The notes under the pieces: generated by a model
Seen by the model: the letters and a program-made list of their open reading frames with translations, nothing else
Database searches by the model: none
What the model was told of the DNA's origin: nothing
Program-made: the position numbers and the translations under genes
Part shown: positions 39,854-47,938 of the stretch, in pieces
How positions within the stretch are numbered: position 1 is the stretch's first letter
Layout: every line of letters begins with the position of its first letter
Origin: Phycisphaerales bacterium
GTDB lineage: Bacteria > Planctomycetota > Phycisphaerae > Phycisphaerales > SM1A02
NCBI GenBank assembly: GCA_014238965.1
Contig: JABAAC010000100.1
Span: 1 to 48,530 of the forward strand
DNA length: 48,530 nucleotides
Reading direction: 5' to 3'

Positions 39854-40594
39854 CTAGGGCCAGTTGACGGCAATACCGCCCGGTGGAGGCTGCAAGCCCC
39901 CAATCCACCCCTCTACTGGCGGAGGCATATCAAGCCGGAGTCCTCCGACAATACAAGGGGCCAATAGCGGCGTTGCATTTTCAGGCGCGTCCTGTTCAAG
40001 GTCCAGAATCACATCGCGGCACCACTGGCCACGTTCATCTGCAACCCGCCAAAGTTGCACGCCCTCCAGCAAAGGTCGCGCACGCAGCCCGGGCACAAAG
40101 TGACCAAGCATGGGCTCAATTCGGTTTGTCCACCAGCCCACAGGCGTGCCCGGCAGCAAGATGGTGCCAGGCAGCGCCAGGAGAAGGGTGCCTTCGTCAC
40201 CATGCGCAGGTACGCCTTGGGGCCGCTGAGGCACAACCAAGGGCACGTCCCCATCCCAAATGAGCATCCAACAACACTGCAAGCGAGTCTCTTCTAAAGC
40301 GAGTTCAGCATCGCCCCTGGCCTCCAGCAGAACTTGAGGCATCGTGGTGAACGTCGATTCGCACGCTTCATCGAGCCGTGTCAGTGCTACAGCGGCGAGG
40401 TCAAATGCATGGCTCCGCTCCCCCTCGGGCAACTCCAGTACGTCTGGCAAGGCATGCATCAGCGCCTGGCACGTGATGATGTGAGGCAGCGCCAATGACA
40501 TTGGTCCATCGTCAACTTGGTCAATAGCCCTCGCGAGTCGGGCCATATCCGTCCAATGCGCCAGAAGCGCTGTCCATGTATTGAAGTCAGGCAT
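39854..40594 (-). CDS. Hypothetical protein, no recognised family
   Basis: The 246-residue protein starts MPDFNTWTALLAHWTDMARLARAIDQ. The first half is helical and Leu/Ala-rich. The second half has many Pro, Trp and Gly residues (LLLALPGTILLPGTPVGWW, VEGWIGGLQPPPGG). There is no signal peptide, convincing membrane helix, or cysteine motif. Codon choice matches the neighbours, and the absence of stops with a sensible ATG near the divergent ftsK start supports it as a real gene. It is divergent from ftsK with 81 bases between starts. I do not recognise a function. Confidence 0.7.
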   Translation of the reverse strand: MPDFNTWTALLAHWTDMARLARAIDQVDDGPMSLALPHIITCQALMHALPDVLELPEGERSHAFDLAAVALTRLDEACESTFTTMPQVLLEARGDAELALEETRLQCCWMLIWDGDVPLVVPQRPQGVPAHGDEGTLLLALPGTILLPGTPVGWWTNRIEPMLGHFVPGLRARPLLEGVQLWRVADERGQWCRDVILDLEQDAPENATPLLAPCIVGGLRLDMPPPVEGWIGGLQPPPGGIAVNWP

Positions 40595-40675
40595 TGGGGT
40601 GAGAGTCTACGTAACTGGGCATTTGGAGCCTGTTGCTGGCCTTCCAAGCCCATTGTGACCGATGTAAATCCCGCC

Positions 40676-43159
40676 ATGGCCGTTTCTTCCGCTGCTCGAA
40701 CGCCTGCCACACCCGGCATTCGCCGCCCCTTGAAATGGGCTGGTCGTCTGCTGCTCATTGGCGGTTGGGTTTTCGCCGCTTTGGCCCTTGCCTCCTTTGA
40801 CACGGCAGATTGGCCCTCACACGCTGTAGCGGTCTACAACACCCCATCGGCCAATTTAGGCGGTGCCATGGGCGCGTTGCTGGCGTATGGGTCATATCAC
40901 CTCATTGGATTGGCATCGTGGATTGTGTTGCTCGCCCTAGGAGCGTGGCTGTCGCTTGAACTGATGCAGCGAGGTCCAAGCCACCCAGCGCTTCGCATGG
41001 TTGGCGTGCTCCTGGCCGCCGTATCTTTCTCCACCCTTCACGCACTGGTGCTGCCTACAAGCTTTGGACTAGCTGGGGCAGCTGGCGGTGTTGTGGGGCA
41101 CGCACTGGCAGCGTCACTTGTGCCTGCAATGGGCATGCTTGGGTCGATCATGATCGTGCTCGTGCTACTGATTGCTGGTTTAGTGGTCGCCGCCGATGAA
41201 CTCATGCTCGCGTTGCCCGGGGCCATCCTTCGCGGCACGCGAAGCGTCGCAGCCAATGCCCCGCGACCTCGTCGGGATTTGTTCAAACGACTCTCCCTTC
41301 GCCCCGAACGAGCAGTAGCGTTTGAAGACGACGAAGAAGAGATCGAGGACGCGTGGGAGGACGAGGCCCCAAGCGAAGAGGAAGAAGAAGAAGAAGAAGA
41401 AGAGTGGGAAGAAGAAGACGAGTACGAAGATGAGTGGGAAGAAGAAGAAGAAGAAGAGGAGGAGGAGGCCAAGCAGCCTCGTCGACGCCTCACCAAAGCC
41501 CAGTTGCGAGAGAAGATTGCCGCCATCCCAAGCAAATTCTTCGGCGGCGCAACCGAGGTTGCCAAAGATGAAGATCTGCATCGCGAAACGTATGAGGGCT
41601 ATGAATTCCCCAGCGTCCAGTTGCTGGAATCTCCCGAAGGTGACTTCTCTGAAAAAGTTGAGTCGATGGTTCGAAAGCAAGCTGAGATTCTCGAAGAGAC
41701 ACTCAACACATTCGACGTCGAAGCTGAAGTCACTGGTATTGAATCTGGACCGACAGTCACCTTGTATTCAGTTCGACTTGCCCCTGGCACACGTGTCTCA
41801 CGTATCAAACAAATTGATCAGGACATCGCCCGCGAACTTGGCGCACAGAATATTCGCATTGTGCCTAACACCGTCGGGCGAACAAGCGTTGGCATTGAAG
41901 TGCCTAATCCAACACGCGAAAAGGTGCGACTAAAAGAACTCATCAACTCCGGGGCAGCAAAAGATATGGTGCTGCCAATGTTCCTTGGCAAGGACGCCAG
42001 TGGCGAGCCGTTGGTCGAAGACTTGACGCGCATGCCACATATGCTCGTGTCGGGCACAACAGGCTCGGGAAAAAGCGTGTGCATCAACACGATCATCATG
42101 TCGTGGCTGTTCCTGAAGCGACCTGACGAGGTAAAGCTCATCTTGGTCGATCCAAAGATGGTCGAGTTAAAAATGTTTGCGGATATTCCGCATCTAGCAT
42201 GCCCCGTCGTCACCGAAATGAATCGCGCTGCAGCAATTCTTGAATGGGCGATTCGAAAGATGGAGGAACGGTACGCGTTGCTTGCAGAAGCGGGCGTTCG
42301 TGACATCAAGACGTTCAATGAATTGACCTCGGATGAACGGCTTGACATATTCGAGCCTGACAATGAGATCGAGGAAGCCAAGATCCTCGCCAAGCTGCCG
42401 TACATCGTCTTTATCATCGACGAACTCGCCGACTTGATGATGACCAACAAAGAAGTGGAGCAGTCAATTGTCCGCATCGCACAGAAGGCTCGAGCGGTTG
42501 GCATTCACCTCATTCTGGCGACACAGCGGCCCTCAGCGCAGGTCGTCACCGGCCTGATTAAATCGAACATGCCTTGTCGAATGAGCTTTAAGGTGTCTAG
42601 TGGCATGGACAGTCGCATCGTGCTGGACGCCAAGGGCGCCGAATTGTTGCTCGGTCATGGCGACATGATGATTGTCACGCCACAGAAGCCCGATGTTCGA
42701 CGCGCTCAAGGCACGCTTGTGGACGATCGTGAAGCACGTTCCGTCGTGAAGTTCCTTAAAGAAGTTGCCAAGCCAAACTTTGAACAGTCACTCATTCGTA
42801 TCAAGCAAGGTGGTGATGGGGAACTCGGCGGGCGGCCCGTCGAGCACGACCCGTTGTTTGACCAGGCTGTAGAGATCTTGATCGAGACTGGCCGTGGCAG
42901 TGTGTCATTGCTGCAACGTCGCATGAGCATTGGCTATAGCCGGGCGTCACGCTTGGTGGATCAAATGGGCACCGCGGGCATTTTGAGTGACCACAAGGGT
43001 TCCGTTGCTCGCGAAGTGCTGATCAGCGCTGAGGAGTGGGAAGAGATGAAGGCCATGCAGGCGAATACTGGCGATGGAACTTCGGAATTGACTTATGAAG
43101 AAGATCCAGATGGCCTCGATGGCGTGCCCGACGAGTACGAAAACGAGTTCGCCAGCTAA
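40676..43159 (+). CDS. ftsK: DNA translocase FtsK/SpoIIIE with acidic linker
   Basis: The 827-residue protein pumps DNA at the division septum. The N-terminal part has four predicted membrane helices (about 22-40, 60-85, 105-130, 150-180). A linker at about 215-268 is almost entirely Glu, Asp and Trp. The motor has VSRIKQIDQDIARELG, Walker A SGTTGSGKSVCINT, PYIVFIIDELADLMM (Walker B) and LATQRPSAQVVTGLIK. The C-terminal gamma winged-helix domain (DPLFDQAVEIL...SIGYSRASRLVDQM) should read KOPS-like sites and contact XerD. ATG 40676 is the start giving the normal N-terminus. It is convergent with dnaN. Confidence 0.95.
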   Translation: MAVSSAARTPATPGIRRPLKWAGRLLLIGGWVFAALALASFDTADWPSHAVAVYNTPSANLGGAMGALLAYGSYHLIGLASWIVLLALGAWLSLELMQRGPSHPALRMVGVLLAAVSFSTLHALVLPTSFGLAGAAGGVVGHALAASLVPAMGMLGSIMIVLVLLIAGLVVAADELMLALPGAILRGTRSVAANAPRPRRDLFKRLSLRPERAVAFEDDEEEIEDAWEDEAPSEEEEEEEEEEWEEEDEYEDEWEEEEEEEEEEAKQPRRRLTKAQLREKIAAIPSKFFGGATEVAKDEDLHRETYEGYEFPSVQLLESPEGDFSEKVESMVRKQAEILEETLNTFDVEAEVTGIESGPTVTLYSVRLAPGTRVSRIKQIDQDIARELGAQNIRIVPNTVGRTSVGIEVPNPTREKVRLKELINSGAAKDMVLPMFLGKDASGEPLVEDLTRMPHMLVSGTTGSGKSVCINTIIMSWLFLKRPDEVKLILVDPKMVELKMFADIPHLACPVVTEMNRAAAILEWAIRKMEERYALLAEAGVRDIKTFNELTSDERLDIFEPDNEIEEAKILAKLPYIVFIIDELADLMMTNKEVEQSIVRIAQKARAVGIHLILATQRPSAQVVTGLIKSNMPCRMSFKVSSGMDSRIVLDAKGAELLLGHGDMMIVTPQKPDVRRAQGTLVDDREARSVVKFLKEVAKPNFEQSLIRIKQGGDGELGGRPVEHDPLFDQAVEILIETGRGSVSLLQRRMSIGYSRASRLVDQMGTAGILSDHKGSVAREVLISAEEWEEMKAMQANTGDGTSELTYEEDPDGLDGVPDEYENEFAS
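41375..41467 (+). repeat. GAA/GAG triplet repeat encoding the acidic FtsK linker
   Basis: About 93 bases are made mostly of GAA and GAG triplets, interrupted by TGG, GAC, TAC and GAT. They encode runs of up to ten Glu with Trp, Tyr and Asp inserted. The purine strand bias is extreme. Such a tract may expand or contract by slippage without shifting frame. Confidence 0.9.
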
Positions 43160-43196
43160 GCAGCCAACGCTCGCCTCCAAGATCTCAATGTGCCAA

Positions 43197-44312
43197 CTAC
43201 ACCGTCACTGGCATGAGGACGTACGTGAAGTCGCGGCCAACGCGAATGAGCCCAGGCTTATTTGAAGCCTTCAGTTCAAATGTCACGTCATCTTCATCGA
43301 CCACTTTCAACGCGTCAGCGATGTAGGCCGGGTTGAACCCGATTTCCATGGCATCGCCTTCATAGCCCTTGACCTCAATGATCACTTCAGACTCACCCAT
43401 TTCTGGCGCGTGGCTGGACAGCGTGAGTTTGTCCGATTCGAAGTGCATGCGAACACTGCGTGACTCTTCGGTAGTGAGCAGTGATGCCCGTCGAATGGCA
43501 CTGCGGAGCAGTTCTCGGTTGCACACAAGCTTCTTGTCTTGATCTTTGGGAATGACATCTTCAAATGGCGGGAATCGACCTTCAACCAAACTGCTCACAA
43601 GTGTGGCCGGTGCAGTTGCACTATCCACATGGAACGCGATTCTACTTTCGCCAACGGTAATACGAACCGATGCGTCAGGATCCTTGGTCATTCTGCGAAG
43701 CAAGCCAAGCGCCTTAGCTGGAATGATGCAACTCACTTCACCGTCGGCCCCATCGCAATCCGCGATCGCCATAGCCAACCGACGGCCATCCGTTGCGACC
43801 ATTCGAAGACGCTTGCCTTCACGGTGGTACAGCACCCCATTGATGGCGTATCGGGTGTGCTCCGAAGCTGCAGCGAACAAACTCCGTGCGACCGCCGAGG
43901 CAAGAATGCCTGAATCGATTGTGCAATCCACGTTTGTGTCGTCGAAGGTGGCTTCTGGAGGGGCTTCCTTGGGATCGAATCCAAAGACCTTGAAGCGTGC
44001 GTCATCGCCTCGAATGTGCAGCGCGTGACCGTCTGCCTCAAGGGCGATGGTCGGATCGGCACATTCCCGAATAATTTGTGTCAATTTGTCGCCCGGAACA
44101 AGCACTTCGCCCGCGTTTTCCACTTCAACACGATCCAAATCGAGCACGAGCGATGTCTCGCCATCGGTGGCTGCGAGCCTTAGTCGGCCATCAGCAGCCG
44201 TCAATTTGACGCAGGTAAGCACGGGCGAGGGTGTGCGGCTGGCAACAACGCTGCCAACCGTGTTGAGAGCATCGGCCAGTGCAGCCTGATCGCAAATTAC
44301 CTTCATCGCCAT
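43197..44312 (-). CDS. dnaN: DNA polymerase III beta sliding clamp
   Basis: The 371-residue protein has three similar clamp domains. Motifs include LADALNTVGSVVASRTPSPVLTCVKL, VPGDKLTQIIRECAD, RYAINGVLYH, MVATDGRRLAMA, EGRFPPFEDVIP, and IGFNPAYIADALK, ending with VLMPVTV (the usual MP...hydrophobic end). It encircles DNA and holds the polymerase. Three ATGs compete; ATG 44312 has GGAGG nine bases upstream, while 44318 is too close and 44306 far. dnaA and recF, the usual partners, are absent. Transketolase is divergent with 148 bases between starts. Confidence 0.95.
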   Translation of the reverse strand: MAMKVICDQAALADALNTVGSVVASRTPSPVLTCVKLTAADGRLRLAATDGETSLVLDLDRVEVENAGEVLVPGDKLTQIIRECADPTIALEADGHALHIRGDDARFKVFGFDPKEAPPEATFDDTNVDCTIDSGILASAVARSLFAAASEHTRYAINGVLYHREGKRLRMVATDGRRLAMAIADCDGADGEVSCIIPAKALGLLRRMTKDPDASVRITVGESRIAFHVDSATAPATLVSSLVEGRFPPFEDVIPKDQDKKLVCNRELLRSAIRRASLLTTEESRSVRMHFESDKLTLSSHAPEMGESEVIIEVKGYEGDAMEIGFNPAYIADALKVVDEDDVTFELKASNKPGLIRVGRDFTYVLMPVTV

Positions 44313-44460
44313 TGACATAAACCTCCATCTCAACGAGCCCTCTGGAGTGTACCATCGACGTCTTGTGCACACGATCGGGCTCATGCCCGCACGCCATCCC
44401 AACGCAGACCCCGCCCGACCTCATTGAGAGAGGGCCTGGCGACCCGGAGAATGCCGTTCC

Positions 44461-46425
44461 ATGTCCTTTGAAGCCGCCGTTCACGCCAAGGCCATTCGCC
44501 TGGACACGCTTGCCCTGCAAATGACGGCAAATGCCGGCACGGGCCACCCAACAACTGCGATGAGTCTGGGGCACCTGACAACGGTGCTCATGTATCACAC
44601 CATGCGGTGGGTGCCAGAAGATCCCGGACTGTCCACCGCAGATCGACTTGTGTTGTCCGAAGGACACGCAGTACCCATTATCTACTCGGCCTTCATCGAC
44701 CTTGGTGCAATGGTCGGCCAACCCAACGCCTACCGCCCAGCAACGCTTGATGACTTGGACGGATTTAGAGCCACCGATTCACCATTCGATGGTCACCCCA
44801 ACCCGCGAGAAGGATTCACGTTCTTTGACGCGGCGACAGGATCGCTTGGCCAAGGCCTTTCTGTAGCAGTTGGTTTAGGAATCGCCGCGCGTGGCGACGA
44901 CCTCGACCAGCGCATCTACTGTGTCATCGGCGACGGCGAATCGCGTGAGGGCCAGATTTGGGAAGCCATTGACAGCCTTGTTGAATTGAATGTCTGCAAT
45001 GTCTTGCCGATCTTTAACTGCAATGGTCTTGGGCAGGCTGGAGAGGTTAGTAACCAACAATCGCCCGAACGCATTGCCGCAAAGCTCGAAGCATATGGCG
45101 TGCATGTACTGACCATCGATGGCCACGATCCAGCGGCGATTGCTGAAGCATTCAAGACCTTTACTGACGGAGCCAACAAGCCTATGGCGATTGTTGCAAA
45201 CACCGTCAAGGGCTGGGGCGTGACCTCCATGCAGGGACTCGGTTGGCACGGCAAGCCTGCTACAGGTGAGAAGCTCAATGCTGCGCTGCAAGAACTCACT
45301 GCTACGGGTGCTGGGTTGACTTCGTCGCTCGCTGGAAGCGAATTGGCGATCTACCCACCGTCCACAACTGAACGGCCAATGCCCGCTGCCACTGAAATGC
45401 CAACATTCAGGCAGGCGATGGCGGACATCGACCAGTCGACAGTGCTGCAGGTTGGCCGCTTGGCAACCCGCAAGGCATTTGGCGTTGCATTGCGCATGCT
45501 TGGCCGAAGCGACCAACGCACGTGGACGCTTGATGCTGATGTACAAAATTCGACGTTCACCGATGGATTTGCAGCGGATGAAGCGACGAAGGATCGATTT
45601 GTTGAATGCAAAATTGCAGAACAGAACATGATGTCAATGGCCGCAGGTTTGTCTGCAGCAGGAAAGAACGTGTTCGCCGCATCCTTTGGCAAGTTCATTA
45701 CTCGTGGCTATGACCAGATTGAAATGGCGATGAACTCCGGCGCCAACATGAAAATTGTTGGTTCACACTGTGGTATTTCGTTAGCCGCTGACGGCCCGAG
45801 TCAAATGTCACTACCGGACGTTGCGTGGTTCCGAAGCCTCTCATCGACACGTGATCACAGCGGCAACCCAGGGTGCTATGTACTCCAACCAGCTGATGCC
45901 TGGGCGGCCTATGGGCTCACCGCAGCAATGGGCGACTACGAAGGCATGTGTTACATGCGTGTCTTCCGTCCGGAGGTTGAATTCCTGTACGACGAGAGTA
46001 CGGTCTTCGATCTTGGTGGCATGGAAGTGCTCACTGAAGGTCGTGATCTTCTGATCGTTTCAGCAGGCTACATGCTGCACGAATGCAACAAGGCCATTGA
46101 TAGTTTGGATCGCATGGGCATTGATGCGTCGCTGCTTGACTTGTATTCGCTGCCCTTTGATGAGGACCGATTGCTTGACTTGGCAAACTCAAACGGTGGC
46201 AACGTGCTTGTCGTTGAAGACAACTACGGCGGCGGCCTGTTCTCCGCTGTTGCAGAAGCTTGTGTCAAGGCCGGCGATGCGTTCACCATTGAGCCCATGC
46301 ACGTCACTTGCATCCCTAAATCATCTCGCAATGAACAATCGGTGCTTGAACAGTGTGGCATGGATCATGGGTCCATCACCACGAAAGCCGCGACCATGAT
46401 GGGTCTTCCGGCTCATGCCCACTGA
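44461..46425 (+). CDS. tkt: Transketolase
   Basis: The 654-residue thiamine-diphosphate enzyme moves two-carbon ketol units in the pentose phosphate pathway. The N-terminal half has ANAGTGHPTTAMSLG, SEGHAVPIIYS, TGSLGQGLSVAVG and the cofactor motif GDGESREGQIWEA. The middle pyrimidine-binding domain has FVECKIAEQNMMSMAAGLSAAGKNVFAASF. The C-terminal domain has LLIVSAGYMLHECNKA and VLVVEDNYGGGL. It is one full-length polypeptide. The sequence is nearer the animal/archaeal-like class than E. coli TktA (my judgement from the GLGQ and SEGHA variants). The downstream lipoprotein frame overlaps its end. Confidence 0.93.
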   Translation: MSFEAAVHAKAIRLDTLALQMTANAGTGHPTTAMSLGHLTTVLMYHTMRWVPEDPGLSTADRLVLSEGHAVPIIYSAFIDLGAMVGQPNAYRPATLDDLDGFRATDSPFDGHPNPREGFTFFDAATGSLGQGLSVAVGLGIAARGDDLDQRIYCVIGDGESREGQIWEAIDSLVELNVCNVLPIFNCNGLGQAGEVSNQQSPERIAAKLEAYGVHVLTIDGHDPAAIAEAFKTFTDGANKPMAIVANTVKGWGVTSMQGLGWHGKPATGEKLNAALQELTATGAGLTSSLAGSELAIYPPSTTERPMPAATEMPTFRQAMADIDQSTVLQVGRLATRKAFGVALRMLGRSDQRTWTLDADVQNSTFTDGFAADEATKDRFVECKIAEQNMMSMAAGLSAAGKNVFAASFGKFITRGYDQIEMAMNSGANMKIVGSHCGISLAADGPSQMSLPDVAWFRSLSSTRDHSGNPGCYVLQPADAWAAYGLTAAMGDYEGMCYMRVFRPEVEFLYDESTVFDLGGMEVLTEGRDLLIVSAGYMLHECNKAIDSLDRMGIDASLLDLYSLPFDEDRLLDLANSNGGNVLVVEDNYGGGLFSAVAEACVKAGDAFTIEPMHVTCIPKSSRNEQSVLEQCGMDHGSITTKAATMMGLPAHAH

Positions 46426-46465
46426 CGCGTCAGCGGCCGTTGAATGTGTCGTACCGCAGCGTTCA

Positions 46466-47491
46466 ATGACACGGCGTTGGGCACCCCTGCGCCAAAGACT
46501 CTTGCGGCCAGGACAGCGCCTCGCTGCGTGCATCGTGCTCTTGCTTGCTGGCTGTACGTGGCATCATGATGCCACACCAACGGGGCCAACGCCCGAGGAA
46601 CTGCAGGCCCGAACGGCTCGTATGAATTCTGCAAGCGGCTTGCTCAACCGAGGCAACTATGCCGATGCGGTTGTTTTATTTCAAGCCGTCATCGATGAAG
46701 CCCCCGAATCTGTTCCGGCATGGATTGGCCTAGGCGATGCGCATGCTGGCATGGAGGCTTGGCGACAGGCAGAACCCTCGTATGCAACAGCTGCACAATT
46801 GGAGCCTGCGAGCTACGACGCCCAACTCGGGCACGGAACATCACTGCAGATATTGAATCGGTTTGCCGAAGCAGTAGGCGCCTTCCATCGCGCATTAGTC
46901 ATTCGCCCCGACAGCGAAACAGCTTCACTGGGCCTAGGAACGACGTACCTGCAACTTGGCCAACCGAGTTTGGCATTGCCCTTTACGGAACGTGCCATCA
47001 CGCTGAACAATGGCGATGGCCGCAGTTGGGTTGCCAGAGGTGCCGCGTTAGAAGGCACCGGCGATCAAGAGGCTGCGTTGAATGCATATCTAGCAGCAAG
47101 CGAACGGATGTCACCCTCTCCGCAACTGATGCGGAACATTCTCTATAGCTATGTCCGGTTAAAGCGATATCGCGAAGTCATTGGTACTGCCAGAAGCCTT
47201 GAATCACTTGAGGGACCAAGCGCCGATGGCATGGAACGCACCGGATGGGCGTGGTTCAAGCTTGGTGAGTATGGCCGCAGTGCGGAAGCGTATCGTCGAG
47301 CGACTGACATTAATCCGCAGTGGTGGCGAGCATGGAATGGACTCGGTGTGACAGCATTGAATCGGTGGTTGCTATCAGGCAAGACCGATGTCGATGCCCG
47401 AGGAGAAGCGGCAGCAGCGCTTCGCATGTCGCTTCGATTGAACTCCAACCAGACCAAAGTGGTCAACCTTGTCAGCCAATATGGTCTTTGA
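46466..47491 (+). CDS. TPR-repeat lipoprotein
   Basis: From ATG 46466 the protein has 341 residues. A basic N-terminus and hydrophobic stretch end in the lipobox LLLAGC (Cys 30), so it should be lipid-anchored. The rest is a series of about seven tetratricopeptide repeats, with helices such as GNYADAVVLFQAVIDEAPESVPAWIGLGDAHAG and FAEAVGAFHRALVIRPDSETASLGLG visible in 34-residue spacing. TPR proteins act as scaffolds; the partner is unknown. A longer frame from ATG 46415 overlaps transketolase by 11 bases and is possible. It precedes queF by 17 bases on the same strand. Confidence 0.85.
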   Translation: MTRRWAPLRQRLLRPGQRLAACIVLLLAGCTWHHDATPTGPTPEELQARTARMNSASGLLNRGNYADAVVLFQAVIDEAPESVPAWIGLGDAHAGMEAWRQAEPSYATAAQLEPASYDAQLGHGTSLQILNRFAEAVGAFHRALVIRPDSETASLGLGTTYLQLGQPSLALPFTERAITLNNGDGRSWVARGAALEGTGDQEAALNAYLAASERMSPSPQLMRNILYSYVRLKRYREVIGTARSLESLEGPSADGMERTGWAWFKLGEYGRSAEAYRRATDINPQWWRAWNGLGVTALNRWLLSGKTDVDARGEAAAALRMSLRLNSNQTKVVNLVSQYGL

Positions 47492-47508
47492 TTCTCGAGT
47501 ACACACCC

Positions 47509-47862
47509 ATGCCTGATTCCACATTGCTTGATGTTTTCCCATCGCCCTCTGCATCACCATTCCTCATTGAGCACATCGCCGAGGAATTTACATCGGTGTG
47601 TCCTAAGACGGGTCATCCTGACTTCGGAACTGTGACCATTCGCTTCCAACCTGGAGCAACTTGTGTTGAGCTCAAGAGTTTGAAGTTGTATCTGCATTCG
47701 TTCCGAAACGAGGGCATTTTCTACGAGGCTGTCACGAATCAGATTCGCGATGATCTTGTGACATGCATGTCCCCTCGCTGGCTCGAAGTCGTCACGGACT
47801 GGAGAGGCCGCGGGGGAATTCGCTCGAAAATCACAGCAGACTTCGGCACGCAACAGTCCTGA
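47509..47862 (+). CDS. queF: NADPH-dependent 7-cyano-7-deazaguanine reductase QueF
   Basis: The 117-residue protein is the short, unimodular QueF form. It has the catalytic block SVCPKTGHPDFGTVTI, with the Cys that forms a thioimide on the nitrile and the acid Asp, then the substrate motif ELKSLKLYLHSFRNEGIFYE. LEVVTDWRGRGGI follows. It reduces preQ0 to preQ1 in queuosine synthesis. ATG 47509 (MPDSTLLDVF) is chosen; the upstream frame crosses the lipoprotein gene. The hairpin at 47886-47913 probably ends its transcript. No other que genes are in the window. Confidence 0.93.
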   Translation: MPDSTLLDVFPSPSASPFLIEHIAEEFTSVCPKTGHPDFGTVTIRFQPGATCVELKSLKLYLHSFRNEGIFYEAVTNQIRDDLVTCMSPRWLEVVTDWRGRGGIRSKITADFGTQQS

Positions 47863-47885
47863 CAAACCATCCGCCCATCAATGAA

Positions 47886-47913
47886 CAAGGGATCGGACAA
47901 ATCCGATCCCTTG
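47886..47913. terminator. Hairpin between queF and the convergent redoxin gene
   Basis: CAAGGGATCGGA and CCGATCCCTTG-type arms form a perfect 12-bp stem around CAAA. It lies 24 bases after the queF stop and 26 bases from the end of the converging redoxin gene. There is no clear T-run (CACGCTT on plus, TTCATTG on minus), but position and symmetry suggest a shared transcript end. Confidence 0.7.
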
Positions 47914-47938
47914 CACGCTTACAGTTTGAAAACGTTCG

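Noticed and set aside
41038-41680. Ser-rich and Phe-rich minus-strand ORFs opposite the FtsK linker
   Set aside because: They are translations of the GAA/GAG repeat in antisense frames.
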